64,000 bases of DNA from Okapia johnstoni (lineage: Eukaryota > Chordata > Mammalia > Artiodactyla > Giraffidae). Under the pieces are notes generated by a model. The model was given only the letters and a program-made list of their open reading frames with translations, was not told the DNA's origin and did not search any database. Within the stretch, counting starts at the first letter, position 1; the number at the start of each line of letters is the position of its first letter. The DNA is taken from positions 71,192,501 through 71,256,500 of the forward strand of contig CM044316.1 of assembly GCA_024291935.2 (NCBI GenBank), read 5' to 3'. This document shows, piece after piece, positions 23,467 through 35,125 of the stretch. Made by a program: the position numbers and the translations under genes.

Positions 23467-23480
23467 GGGCGGGGGCGGGC
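23467..23480 (+). promoter_or_regulatory. Double GC box (Sp1/KLF-type)
   Basis: GGGCGGGGGCGGGC, two overlapping GC boxes about 500 bp upstream of the ATG in the CpG island. A similar run, GGGGGCGGGCGGGG, is at 23763-23776. Motif match only; occupancy is not shown. Confidence 0.5.
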
Positions 23481-23584
23481 GAGGGAGGGACGCGCGCCGC
23501 GGTGAGCGACTTGCGCCGCCGTCACCGCCGCCGCGCCGACTCTGCCCTTTAAATCGGTCTCCAAGCCGATTACAGCTGATCTCC

Positions 23585-23594
23585 CACGTGACGT
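23585..23594 (+). promoter_or_regulatory. Overlapping E-box (CACGTG) and CRE half-site (TGACGT)
   Basis: CACGTGACGT combines a palindromic E-box at 23585-23590 (USF/MYC-type) with TGACGT at 23589-23594 (CREB/ATF-type), about 400 bp before the RASGRF2 ATG. Known factors for these motifs make it a plausible composite element; function is inferred. Confidence 0.5.
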
Positions 23595-23946
23595 TTTACC
23601 TTCTGTCTCCCGGAGCGAGTTGCCCGAGGACAGTCCTCCTCAGCCCGCCGCGGGGCTCGGGCTCCAGCAACTTTGAGCGAAGCCGCGGCCGGCTGGGCGC
23701 CCTCGCGGGCCCCTCTCCACACGGGCGTCGGGGCGCCGGGGCGCCGAGGGCTTCGCTCGGCCGGGGGCGGGCGGGGAGGGCGGTCAGGGCAGACAACGTG
23801 TCCCGGCCGCAGCCCGCCGTCCCTCGGACCCGCGCGGCGCCGCGTCCGGGAGGCCGACAGCGTGCCTGGTGCGCCGCGTCAGGCAGCGGGGCGCCCCCAC
23901 GTCGTCTGGAGCCGGGCGGGCGCGCCCTCGGAGGAGCCGGCGGGAG

Positions 23947-23967
23947 ATGGCCGCGATGCAGGGTTGA
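23947..23967 (+). other. Upstream ORF in the RASGRF2 5' leader (6 codons + stop)
   Basis: ATG at 23947 has G at -3 and G at +4, a strong initiation context. It reads MAAMQG then TGA at 23965-23967, 18 nt before the main ATG. It is in the same frame as RASGRF2 but separated by the stop. A second ATG inside it (23956) shares the stop. uORFs of this size commonly lower main-ORF translation; that effect here is inference and assumes the transcript starts upstream of 23947. Confidence 0.7.
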
Positions 23968-23985
23968 GCCCCCCGCGCCCTCACC

Positions 23986-24273
23986 ATGCAGAAGAGCGTG
24001 CGCTACAACGAGGGGCACGCCCTGTACTTGGCCTTCCTGGCCCGCAAAGAGGGCACCAAGCGCGGCTTCCTGAGCAAGAAGGCAGCCGAGGCGAGCCGCT
24101 GGCACGAAAAGTGGTTCGCCCTCTACCAGAATGTGCTCTTCTACTTTGAGGGCGAGCAGAGCTGCCGCCCGGCGGGCATGTACCTCCTGGAGGGCTGCAG
24201 CTGCGAGCGGGCACTCGCGCCGCCCAGGGCCGGGGCCGGGCCGGGCGGCGCCCGGGACACGCTGGACAAGCAG
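23986..24273 (+). CDS. RASGRF2: RASGRF2 coding exon 1 (N-terminus, start of PH domain)
   Basis: First coding exon of Ras protein-specific guanine nucleotide-releasing factor 2. The family member is about 1,240 residues, with PH, coiled-coil/IQ, DH-PH and Ras-GEF (REM-CDC25) modules; it activates Ras and Rac downstream of calcium/calmodulin, mainly in neurons. The 96 codons begin [20 protein letters not shown] and match the mammalian RASGRF2 N-terminus as I recall it. PH strands start at residues 27-32 (GFLSKK) and continue through 39-57 (W39, W43, F52, Y53). Residues 76-91 form an Ala/Pro/Gly/Arg-rich loop. The exon ends DKQ followed by GT (CAG|GTACCA), a good phase-0 donor. The start fits because an in-frame TGA at 23965 blocks extension and the context is TCACCATGC. 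The rest of the protein lies beyond the window. Antisense and other-frame ORFs here are GC-driven shadows. Confidence 0.96.
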
Positions 24274-24470
24274 GTACCACCACCCGCCGTCCCCTCCCTG
24301 TCCCCCTGCCTGCGGCCGCGGCGATTCCCAACTCTCCTAACCCCGGAGGTCGAGGGCCCTCGCTCCGAGGTCCCTTTGCGGCGTCCGTGGCAGGACCGCT
24401 CCGCGCGTCTTCCCATCTCCACCCCGCCTTGTCCTCCATCCCTCATCTCTTTCTGATCCGTTGGAATAGG

Positions 24471-26421
24471 GGATCGGCTTTATTTTTTTTCCCCGAGTCC
24501 TGAAAGCGGTCGGGTCCTTTCAGCTTCTTTGCTCACCTCCCATGGCCTCTCTACACCTTGTTCGGAAGGATTTAGTGTGGTGACGTGTGTTGACACTTGT
24601 TGGATTTAGATTGGCAAAACGGAACTAACTTATTTGGGAAAGTTTGGTTTCTCCTTTACCCGGCTGGGGCGTGCAGATTTCTTTGCCTGAGATGTTTGAT
24701 CGCTGGCTGAGCAGGGAGCACACCGGGCTCCCGGACGGACAGGCACTTTCTGTTGGTCACTTTCAATCTGTCTTTGTGGTTTCTGTCAGTTTACTTTGCT
24801 AACATTTGGCCTGCTGGGTCTAATTATGAAGGTAAACGTGTATCCGTTTCCCTCAGGATTAATATTTAGTAGCCGCATTCCTGCTATGTGTAAACATGCG
24901 GGCATTTAAAAAGAACGCTTCTGTGTACTTCTCAATGAATTCTTTGAAAATGAATGTGATCTTTTTATTCTGGGTCATAATTTTATTAGTTTTGCTATGT
25001 TTTGCACTCACGGAGGAAGAAGGCTGCAAATTTAGTAACTCCCGCACCCCATTCCTGCGAATGAGAAATTTGTATTTTTTCAATCACCATTTGTTGTTAA
25101 AGTCAAAGCAGACTACTTTTATGCTCCCAAATCTTCTCACTTCGCTTCTAGATGTCCACTTGAAAAAAAAGAGACTGATGGTCTTTGTTGTTGCATAAAC
25201 ATATTTAGCAGGTTAATTTTCCGTGCAAGTCAGACCAAACAGCTTCTACTGCAAACCCCGAGGGCGGCTGTGGGAGGCGCTAGCGATGGAAAGATGAATA
25301 AGATGCCAGCATAACCCCTGGGGGCTCATAAAACAATGTGTAAAGTTAAGAGGAGTTAAAACTAGATGGACCAGAAGTTTGCTTTTTCTTTTTTCACTTT
25401 GGTTTCACTGTAAATCATTCAGGTTTAACTGATTAAGTTTGGTATAACACACGCCTGAAAAACTTGAAGTATACCCTTTGCTTTTTGAGGGCATGTTGAG
25501 GGTCTTTGAAAAACTGGTTTCCAGTTTTGTAGATGTAGGTACTGGAAATATAAGCTTAAATTTCAAGTTAGACATTTTAGAAATTGAGAGCCAGAGGAGG
25601 GGTTTTGAAGAAATATGTAGAGGTTTTTTTCAGGATTTTGTTTTTTTTTTAATGTTTCTGTTCGTGAGATTTTTCTTAAAGGCATGTGTTCCAAGGCCCA
25701 TAGGAGCAAAGACCAATAGATTTAAAAAGTGTTGTTATGTCTAAACTAAAATAGAGTACTTTAGATTATTCTGACGATACATCATTGACTTAATTACAAA
25801 GTATTTTTCTCTCTTTGTATGTATGCTAATATCAGGAGATAGCCACTTAAAAAAAAAAAAAAACTGGGAGTGGGGAGTTTTTACCTGTTGCACCGAAACA
25901 TGGCTGCCTGATCTGTTAACATATGAAAACCAAGATTTTTCTACTTGGAGAATAACCAGACTCTCATCTTTAGGACAGTTTTCTTTGAAGCATACTTTAT
26001 AAAGAACTCTAATCTCAGTAAATAGTTTGACTCTCATGCCACTTTGTAATGGAAGTCCAAAATAGGTCTCCTTACAAAAATTTTTTTTTTCTCTGTCATA
26101 CAAGCCATGAATATTTCTCACTCGTTTCTACATCTTCATGAGGTTAGAAATTAGAACCCGTGGTGATTGTAATAAAACTGAGATAGAGAATACAGCATTC
26201 AAAATGGATTAGGAGTTGGATTGGGAAATCCATCAGTTTGTCTTGTGTTAGACATCCTTTATGACTTAGGTTGGCTGAGCAGGCTGATATTTTTTCTGTA
26301 GTACTATCTGGCTGTGTTTGAAGAATGAAGAAACTGCGAAGATGAGAAGCAAGCAGAAACAGTTTACCTTAAATCTACAGTTTATTTAGTTGGTTCTCTT
26401 TCAGTTAATTTGTGTTACTAA
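24471..26421. other. Intron 1, no recognised feature
   Basis: AT-rich intron with A/T homopolymers (A run at 25849-25863). No repeat or exon recognised. Confidence 0.5.
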
Positions 26422-26630
26422 CGCGCTGATGCGAAGAGCCCTGATGCTGGGAAAGATTGAGGGCAGGAGGAGAAGGGGACGACAGAGGATGAGATGGTTG
26501 GATGGCCTCATTGATTCAGTGAACACGGGTTTGAGCAAACTCGGGGAGACAGTGAAGGACAGGGGAAGCCTGGTGTGCTGCAGTCCGTGGGGGCGCAAAG
26601 AGCTGGACACGACTTAGCGACTGAACAACA
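26422..26630 (+). mobile_element. BovB LINE 3' end, 5'-truncated
   Basis: GCTGATGCGAAGAGCCCTGA, GGATGAGATGGTTGGATGGC, ending GACTTAGCGACTGAACAACA. It keeps only the last about 200 bp, which encoded the end of the RTE-type polymerase (a GRRRRGRQRMRWLDGL stretch is still visible). Confidence 0.9.
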
Positions 26631-27866
26631 GTCTGCTTCACCTCAGCTAGACACGGTGGAACTGTGAAACGGGTGAGGTAGGGGGAAGATGAGAGGGGCT
26701 GAGCAGAGATCCTGTCAAGGTCTGCTTCTCCAAGTATGCTTCTGGAAGTTTCCTCATAAATGTTTCTAGCAACCTCATAAACATACTTGAAGGTTAGGGC
26801 TTGAAACAGGTCTTAAGACAGAATAGGTTTTCTCCACCATTTCTGTGTGGCTTTTTTAAGGCAAATCTCTTAACATCTCATTAACATTTTTTCTGTTAAT
26901 GAAATCTGTGTTTTTAACATGTAAATATTAAGAGTTTGGCTAAGATAATTTCTAAGTTGCCTTCCAATTAGGACATCTCCTGCTTCTAGGATTTTAACAG
27001 ATAGTGTGAGCTTTTTGCTGTGTAGAAGGATGTGAAATTTTACAATTTCACAAGATTTAAAGATTACCAGTCTCTGTAATAAATATTGACTCTGAGTAAC
27101 TGAGGCCAAGCAGGTGATTGAAGTGGACATTCTGATAAATCCGATCAGCGGAGGTTCAGAACTATAGAAACATCATTGCTTGAGACAAAGACGTTCTTAC
27201 CATTCACATTGAAGGGTGACATATTGTAGTGACAGTGATAGTTGATGTAGTTCTCACTATAAAATGCCTCTAATCATTCTTGCCAGTTTAAATTCTACTT
27301 CTTCAAATTATTAAAAATTCTAATTAGCTGTGGTAAGTTATGAGAAGAAAATACTCATTGGTTTGTTTCTTCTTAATACTAATTCAAAGTACGTTGGTTG
27401 ACAAAAGAAAATCAAGGTTTTTTTCTTCGTTTTTTTCTTCCCTCTCTTCTTCCTTCTTTCCCTTCATCCCTTCCTCCCTCCCACTTCTTTCCTTTAGTTC
27501 ACCATTTTAACTCAAACTGTTTCCAGTTAAGAAGAAAAAAGAAAAGTGATTTTCACTTTCCAAATATGCATAGATTGAAGGAATATTTGCATTGCTCTAT
27601 TTTTCTCAATAGTGTCCCAGAATTTCACTTTAGTTAGTCCTTGGGAGATGCATGGCTCTTATCAGCCTTCGATAGTAGCTATTTCTTAGCAATAGTTGCA
27701 GTGATATAGTCAAAATGCTCTCAGTTACAGAAAATGTTAAGTGGTGTTCCTTTTCTGGAAAATATGTGTTTTGGTAGCACTTCCTTCTAAAAGAGCTCCA
27801 TTTATGGATAATGACAAACTTACCTTTCATTCCAGGTGAAGGTGTTCAAGGGGGAAAGGAATTTGC
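26631..27866. other. Intron 1 with polypyrimidine tract at 27418-27495
   Basis: The tract is T/C-rich (TTTTTTCTTCCCTCTCTTCTTCC...). Otherwise no repeat or exon recognised. Confidence 0.6.
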
Positions 27867-28045
27867 ACTTAGTAGGAACCTTCTATGTGCTAAGCTCAGT
27901 GTTACCTTCTACTAGCTAATCTAGTAGGAACTTCACTTCAGCTCTTAGAGATTGGTAATGTTCTTTCATGTTTACCTATGATAAGACTGAGGCTTTAAGA
28001 GTTTTAGGGAGATGACCAAAGTCCAACTCTAGGTATGAGACTTAA
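27867..28045 (-). mobile_element. MIR element, diverged
   Basis: CTTCTATGTGCTAAGCTCAGTG, then TAAGACTGAGGCTTTAAGAG, the reverse MIR order. Confidence 0.55.
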
Positions 28046-29609
28046 TCGTCTCTGAAGAGTATCTTATTAAGGAGACTATTTAAGTCCACTGAGCTTCAAG
28101 AAATTTCAGATCTGGGTGAAATGGGGGTTGGAGTTGTGGTATGTGAATCACTGTTTTATTTTTTCCTCTTAAAACCGTTTAAGGAACACTTTCCATTTTG
28201 AGAAATACAGTTTCAGACCATTCCATTTTCAAAGAAAAATGGGCTTTATGTTTAAACAATTGTATGGGGCATTCATTTACTTCAGTAGGGAATCTTTAAA
28301 AATACTTACTCTAGGGTGAAAGCATACATCGCAGTTAGTCTGATCTGTTTCAGTGGTTGTATCCGTCTTGCCTGCTTGCAGGAGTGGCATACAGGAGCAA
28401 AGTCATCTTTACTCTTGCTCTCCTGGTGATGTTGAGTGTTCTGTTCAGCCTGATTTCATTTGTTTCAGGGGCGGGGGAGAGACTGTATCCTTAGTTCTGG
28501 AGGTTTAAAGTAGTAGACACTAGTCATATTTGTGCTGAATGAAACATGTTTTAATTTTTAAGGGATTAAAGGTTATGTGATTTCCCTTGTCACCTCATTT
28601 CCAGCCAGTCATTTTAGCCTTCCTAACTTGACCACAAGCAGTGGATTTTAATCGTTTTATCAAATTAGGCAGAGCTGCCTGCAAGTCCTGAAATATTTGT
28701 GGAGGTTAGGGAGTGTGGATGATCGGTTTTTGTTCCAACTCATGTTAATTGAAAATATAATAACCAACTCAGTATTTTCTTTTCAGCCTTTGCTTATTGA
28801 ACACAAAGGGCAAATGGAATAAAAATATTTGTTAAATCTTGTAAAATGTTTTAAAGTATAACTTAGGAAAGAAATGATTTATCACTTGAACTTTGTAATC
28901 ATTCTTCCAATTAAGATTTGAATGAAGAAAAATAACCTATGGGTTAGAAAAATACAGTTTTAATTTTGACTGCACTAAACCTTACTGTTTATATTATTGT
29001 ACTTATTGTTAAAAATTCAGTGTAGAAAAATCCATCTTTGATGGGACAGATGTACATAAAAGTGAATTTTTATTGTGACAAGTATTTTTCCATGGGTTTT
29101 AATAAGTGAGTAATAAATACACTACTAAATGGTGGAACATATTTATGGTGTAATAACAATTTTTTCCCTTCTTTCAGAAATGAAAAACTAGAAATATTTT
29201 TCTTTCCTTGAATGATAAGTCCTAAAGCATGTATGATAACCAAAAGCTTCTGGTTTAGCTGGCAAATATTAGTTTGTTGAAACAGTTGATATTGCTGTTT
29301 GTTTAATGCAGATTGTACTTTTTAGTTGACCATATTTTTGTCCATATTTCTCAATAAACATGCATGATACAGTCAATATAATTTTAATTTTGTAGAGTAG
29401 AAAAAGTAATGAAATAAGCCATATTGACAAACAATATGGATTCACTCAGGTCTGGAGTCCTGATTTTACAATTTTAAAGTAGCTTTATGTTTTTATGCCT
29501 TGCTTATTTGTCCTATAAGAAAGGGATATGTGTGTATATTTATATGTGCATATTGTGTGTATGTTTATTGAGTTTATCTTCCATCATTAAAAATTAAGCA
29601 CTTTTTATA
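28046..29609. other. Intron 1, no recognised feature
   Basis: AT-rich, no repeat confidently recognised. Confidence 0.5.
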
Positions 29610-29618
29610 CAATTATAT

Positions 29619-29816
29619 GGAGCTTCTCAGGTGACGCTAGTGGTAAAGAAACTACCTGCCAATGCAGGAGATGTAAGAGGCACAGGTTTGATCCCTGGAG
29701 AAGGGAATGACAACCCATTCCAGTATTCTTGTCTAGAGAATCCCATGGACAGGGGATAGCTGGCTGTAGTTCATGGAGTTGCAAAGAATTGGACACGGCT
29801 GAAACACCTTAGCGTT
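29619..29816 (+). mobile_element. Bov-tA SINE
   Basis: Sense copy, GGAGCTTCTCAGGTGACGCT head with B-box-like GGTTTGATCC. TSD CAATTATAT (29610-29618) and CAATTACAT (29817-29825). Confidence 0.9.
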
Positions 29817-29825
29817 CAATTACAT

Positions 29826-30704
29826 ATCTTGGAGTTTGCAGGTTTTTGTATCAATAAGACATGTATTTCAAGACATAAGTTGTAAATACAATCTGTGTAC
29901 AATTTGGGGTGATTTATTTTTCAGGACTAATGATTTTGTTAAGTTACATCACTGTATAAATTCCTCTCTGAAATTAGTTTACCTTAAGACTGTGTGTAGT
30001 AAAGTCTTAGTTAATATTGAAACAAAACTAGCAATGATATTTGTTAGGTATCAATATAGCACTATGGTAAGTGTTTGTTTACTATATAATATTTGGCCAT
30101 TATTCTAAAAATAGATCATTATTCCAGAATTATTCAATGCAGTTCAGTTGGTATAATTTTCAAATATTAGCTGATTGTAAAGTTATAAGTACATTATTTT
30201 GGCTCCACCAAAGGGTATAAAACATTTTACCATTTTTTCCCAAGGAATTAAAATATGATTATGTGTATATTTTGGGGGGAAAAACAGCAGCAAGTCTTCC
30301 TTGATAAAACATTTGTATCAGAAAGTGGAACAAAGATGCAGAAAGCACATGTGCTCACAACTTTTCCTTTTTACTAGCACTTGAAAAACTTAACGATTCA
30401 CGAGAAATGAACATTCAAATCATTTTTCTTAAAACTTCTCATAGTGAATGCAGAATGCGCCAAATATACTTTCAGGGAGAGGGCAGAAAAAAAGAAAAAA
30501 GTTTGAGTTTATCTGTGTTTATTTAAGTAGTAATTCTTTTTTACTGAACTATAAAGAAAGAAATGAGAAAGTTGGGGAGGCTTATGTAAGTCATAGTATT
30601 AGAGTACGGTAAGTTAATGAAAGCTAGAACTCTCATAACATCTGAGAAGATACAAGTAAAACTACTTTAAGAAAAGCTATGCTTAAAAATAAAAGTTATT
30701 GATT
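29826..30704. other. Intron 1, no recognised feature
   Basis: AT-rich, nothing recognised. Confidence 0.5.
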
Positions 30705-30712
30705 CCTTAGTG

Positions 30713-30899
30713 CAGCGGTCCCCAACCTTTTTGACACCAGAGACAAGTTTCGTGCAAGAGTTTTTCCATGGACAGGGGATAGGGAGATGGTTTTGAGATG
30801 ATTCAAGCACATTGCATTTATTGTGCACTTTATTTCTATTATTAAATCAGCTCCACCTCAGGTCATCAAACATGAGATCCTGGAGGTTGGGAACCCCTG
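30713..30899. mobile_element. Non-autonomous hAT-type DNA transposon
   Basis: Terminal inverted repeats CAGCGGTCCCCAACC (start) and GGTTGGGAACCCCTG (end), 187 bp. Flanked by 8-bp CCTTAGTG (30705-30712) and CTTCAGTG (30900-30907), six of eight matching, the size expected for hAT elements. The interior is AT-rich and non-coding. Fixed relic. Confidence 0.8.
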
Positions 30900-30907
30900 C
30901 TTCAGTG

Positions 30908-32226
30908 CCTTATTTTTTTTTTCTAATGCAGGCTAAAATTTCTTTTGTTAGCTCCTCCCATACTTATGCTGTGAACTGGCTGAGACTGATGATGTTGGAG
31001 TCAGCAGGGGTCTGAGGGACCCTGGTTACTGATAATTTGCATTCTTTCTTTTCAGTTTCCCGAAATGTTTCATTTTGTCATTTTCTGATTTAATGTAGAC
31101 AATGCCTGATTCATTTCCTGAACTATATTTATGAGCTCATGCCATTTGTGTGACTAATGTAAACAGGAGGGTTAGTGCCGTCAAATAGAGGGACGATTGG
31201 AAAGCTAGGAGGCTTCTGGGGTTAGAAAAATGGGAATGGGGAGGAGGTAGCCTAGCCTCAGGCTCACTATGGAGTATCATAACTCATTGCAGAAGTCATA
31301 ACAAGATAATGTTATGATGCATAGGAATAGGTGACCGCTCATATCTGATATGGATTTGCTTTCAAGTTGAAGAATGTCGCTTTCCAGGTCAGATAGTAGT
31401 ATTGTGTATGGTTTGGCTCAGAAGTTAAACTGTGGGGGTTTCAGTCTCCACACAGATGCTTACTGGATCCACGATGAGCAATTTCTCTTTCTAAGCCTGT
31501 ATCCTTGCCTGTGATGGGGATCGTGGTAGTAGCTGCATCATCCAGTTGTTGAAAGACTCATAGGCAATCAGACCATGCCCCAGCACATGCATAATACATT
31601 TGTCAGCTGGTGTTTGTGTTACTCTCTTTCTAATATAATTCTTTTTAAATTTTCTTCTTGTTGCTTTAATTACTAGGGTTGCTTAGGCAGGTTTTTCCTT
31701 TCTTCCTCTTTAAAAAATACTTTTAATTTAACACAGACAAAATAGAATATTTTAGGGAATACCAATATACTTATTGTCCATCTTCAACGATCTTCAGCTT
31801 TCTGCTTTCTTGTTACATTTTTTTCCCCACACATGCCTATGTCATTGTTGTTGTTTGACTCTTTTAAAGCAAGTCCCAAACATCATATTAAATAAGGAGG
31901 TTTATCCTTTTTGGCACAGCCCTTGTTTGGCGCTGAAGATTGTAGTAGGTGTAGCTCTGAAAAGAATGATCCTGAAAAGAGTTTGTAATGTGTTGCTGAT
32001 TTAATGTGTGTTATTGTAATTGTCATCATCTTTTTGTTCCTTTGATATCATTATAAAGGAGAAAACTTGAGACAGTAGTTGTGAAGATATGAAGGTAGCA
32101 GAAATAGGTTTTAAATAAAGTTTGGCTTGTTAAATCCTAAAGAAAAGAAGTCTGAAATCAGTTGTTTAACCATGACCATGGTGTAGAAAGTATTTTCATG
32201 ATTTGACTGCGTTGTAGAGGAAATTG
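30908..32226. other. Intron 1, no confident feature
   Basis: 31690-31880 hints at an old L1/L2-like fragment but is too diverged to name. No exon. Confidence 0.45.
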
Positions 32227-32432
32227 GACTTCCCTGATGGCTCAGATGGTAAAGAATCAGCTTGCAATGAGTGAGACCTGGGTTTGATCCCTGGGTTGGA
32301 AAGATCCCCTGGAGGAGGGCATGGCAACCCACTTCAGTGTTCTTGCCTGGAGAATCCATGAACAGAGGTACCTGGCGGGTTACAGCCCATGGGGTCTAAA
32401 GAGTCAGATATGACTGAGCGACTAAGCACAGC
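32227..32432 (+). mobile_element. Bov-tA SINE
   Basis: Sense copy, ACTTCCCTGATGGCTCAGAT to GAGCGACTAAGCACAGCAC. Confidence 0.88.
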
Positions 32433-32932
32433 ACACAGAGAAGAAATTAAATTATTGGTGGTTTTCTTACTGAGGGATTCTTATCTTTATTGAAATCTAC
32501 TTACCAAACTCTTCCAGCAGCTGAAAGAGTCTTGTTTAGAGTTAGTTAAGAGTGAGTGCTTTCTCTTCTGATGCCATTGATACTTCTCGTCTCTCAGTAT
32601 TTTGCATAGATTTGCAACAATCAGGACATCATCCATAAACCAGTGTTTCATCCATCTTTGAAAATCAGTCCTGAGACCCAGCAGTAGTAAATGCTATTTT
32701 AAGGCAGTTACTAAGGTTTCATTAGTCAGGTGTGTAGTTTACTTTTTCTAGTGCTGCTAAGTTTTTCCAGGGTTTGCTGGTTTCTGTCACATGATTATTT
32801 GCTTTAGGCAAGGGAGGGACATGAACTCAAGTTGTCTTGAATAATGGGCACCTCTGTGTGTGGTAGGGGGACAGTGGGAATATTATAAAAGGGCAAGTGT
32901 TGTTCTGCCTTTATTGTGACCAGCTATGATTT

Positions 32933-33138
32933 GGGCTTCCCTGGGGGCTCAAGGGTAAAGAGTCTACCTGCAATGCAGGAGACACCGGTTCAATCTCTGG
33001 GTCAGGAAGATCCCCTGGAGAAGGAAATGGCAACCCACTCTAGTATACTTGCCTGGAAAATCCCATGGGCAAAGGAATTGGGCAGGCAACAATCCATGGG
33101 GTCACAGAGTCGGACACGACTTAGCAACTAAACCATTG
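32933..33138 (+). mobile_element. Bov-tA SINE
   Basis: GGGCTTCCCTGGGGGCTCAA head, GACACGACTTAGCAACTAAA end. TSD CAGCTATGATTT (32921-32932) and CAGCTGTGCTTT (33139-33150). Confidence 0.9.
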
Positions 33139-33759
33139 CAGCTGTGCTTTGGACACTGGTGCTGGCTGACATGTTCTTCAGTGTGTTTATGGCTCTTTGG
33201 TTCCTCATGGCTTCTGTTTTCTCATTGTTTCTGCTTCCCTTGACTGCATGCTGCCATGCCTCTCGTGGTACTGACACAGCATGGTGTGGCCCTTCTCTCT
33301 GCTTTTACTGCTTTAGTTCTCACTGCTGCATATCTTATTCACTCAGTGTATTCAGGCTTGTCTTTTTGTGAGAGGGAATCTCATTGGCTCAGCTCACATT
33401 TGGAGACTAGACAAGACTACTGGACCAGTCCGTGAACTGGCTGTCAATCAGCAGGAGCTGTGGATAAGGGAGTTTCATGAAAAGTTTGGTGGATGTAAGA
33501 GACATTATTATTGACATGTCTAGTGTCTTCATCAAGCTAATAAATATTATTTTCACTAACTAATATTTATGCATTGTAAGCCACCTTCTCTTCCTTCAGT
33601 AGCAATTTTACATCCTCACCTTATCAATAAGATCTTTCCAATAAAACAGTTTCTGTCCTCTGGTCCTGATTGGCTTCCTGTGTTGCTAAGGATTCATGCT
33701 CATAACTTCTCTTTACTACTTTAATAGTAAACGTTATTTGAATGTTGTTCTTTTAACAG
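33139..33759. other. Intron 1, no recognised feature
   Basis: No repeat or exon recognised. Confidence 0.5.
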
Positions 33760-35125
33760 TAAATTACAATATAAACCTGTTTTCAGGGTATAGCATACGT
33801 ATAGAAAAGTGCACAGATCACAAGTGTGCTGCTTCCTGAATGTTCACAGAGTGAATATATTTTTGAAAGCAGCACCCAGATCAAGTCATTGACATGTTCA
33901 GCCCTCTAGAAACTAACCTCCTGTCTGTTCCTCTTCAGTGCTCCTACCCATGGGTAGCCACCATCCTTACTTCTAACATCATGGATTCCTTTTGCCTGTT
34001 TTTTAGCTTCCTCATAGACTCATGCAATAAGTACTCTTCTGTGTCAGGCTTCTCTCCCTCAACATCATATCTGTGAGTTTGGATGAAACCTTGGATGCTG
34101 TGGTTCATTCCTTCTCATGTCTTTGTAGTATTCCACTGAATGAGTATATAATGGTTTCTTTGGCCATTCTTTATCTACTGTTGATGAAACATTTGGATTG
34201 TTTCCAGATTGAGGTCATTACAAATAATATGGCTATGGAAATTCTTATACAGATATTTTGTGTGTGTTCATGTATACATTTATATTCAGTATATGCCCAG
34301 GAGTTAACTTTCTGGTTCATAAGACTTACTTATATTCAACTTCAATAATTACTGTTAAACAGTTTTCTGAAACAGTTATATCAATTTATGTTCCCACTAG
34401 CAATGTATAAGAATTACAATTGCTTGCATCCTTGCTAAGCTAATAGTTGGTATTATCAATCTTTTTAGTTTTAAGCCTTCTAGTAGGCGTGTAGTAGTAT
34501 CTCTTGTTGGTTTTCATTTTTATTTCTCTGATATTTAACTTGAACATTTTTCCAAGTATTTCTTGACCATTTGAACATTCTCTGTTTTGAAGTGCTTATT
34601 CAATCTTTTGCCCATTTTTCAGTTGCGTTGTCTCATCTTGTTGATCTGTGCATGCATGCTAAGTCACTTCAGTGGTGTCAGACTCTTTGCAACCCTATGG
34701 ACTGTAGCCCTCCAGGGTCCTCTGTCCAGGGGATTCTCCAGACAAGAATATTGGAGTGGGTTGCCATGCCCTTCTCCAGAAGATCTTCCCGACCTAGGGA
34801 TTGAACCCTTGTCTCTTACATCTCCTGCACTGGCAGGTGAATTCTTTACTAATAGCACCACCTGATAAGCCCTTATTGATCTGTAGGAGTTTTTAAATAT
34901 TAAGTTAAACTATATGAATTGCCATTTTTGAATGTCAAAATAATTGAATATCATCTTGTTCATCCTAGTATGTATGAAGACACGAGTCCTTTGTCAGTTA
35001 TATGTATTGGAAATATTTTCTCTACTCTGGTTTGCCTTTCTACTTTCTTAAAGGTGTCATTTGATGATGAAAAGTTTAAAATTTTATTGTAGTATAAACT
35101 ATCTGTATTTTTCTTTATGGCATTT
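33760..35125 (-). mobile_element. Ancient L1M copy, split by a SINE
   Basis: Long reverse-strand L1 ORF2 C-terminal/3' region: ACCCAGATCAAGTCATTGAC, GTAGTATTCCACTGAATGAG, CATTTGGATTGTTTCCAGAT, TTCCCACTAGCAATGTATAA, TTGCCCATTTTTCAGTTGCG in order. The same copy resumes after the Bov-tA at 34649-34871 and runs to about 35125. No intact frame. Confidence 0.85.
34649..34871 (-). mobile_element. Bov-tA SINE nested in the L1
   Basis: Reverse-strand element. TSD CTTGTTGATCTG (34637-34648) and CTTATTGATCTG (34872-34883), one mismatch in 12, so the host L1 can be rejoined precisely. Confidence 0.92.

Larger units (their letters stand above)
23360..24470. promoter_or_regulatory. CpG island over RASGRF2 promoter and exon 1
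   Basis: Very GC- and CpG-dense block, in sharp contrast with AT-rich flanks. It covers the presumed promoter, 5' UTR, exon 1 and the first about 200 bp of intron 1. No classical TATA box is seen; the nearest AT-rich element is CTTTAAATC at 23547-23555. The transcription start cannot be placed from sequence alone. Island edges are judged by eye. Confidence 0.9.

Noticed and set aside
23547..23555. CTTTAAATC as a TATA box
   Set aside because: Poor match, in a CpG-island promoter that is probably TATA-less; start site unknown.
23252..24073. 273-codon + strand ORF over the promoter and exon 1
   Set aside because: Wrong frame relative to RASGRF2; Arg/Pro/Ala-rich translation produced by CpG-island composition and preceded by the TG tract.
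23596..24105. 169-codon minus-strand ORF antisense to RASGRF2 exon 1
   Set aside because: GC-rich shadow with no family similarity and no splice or poly(A) evidence.
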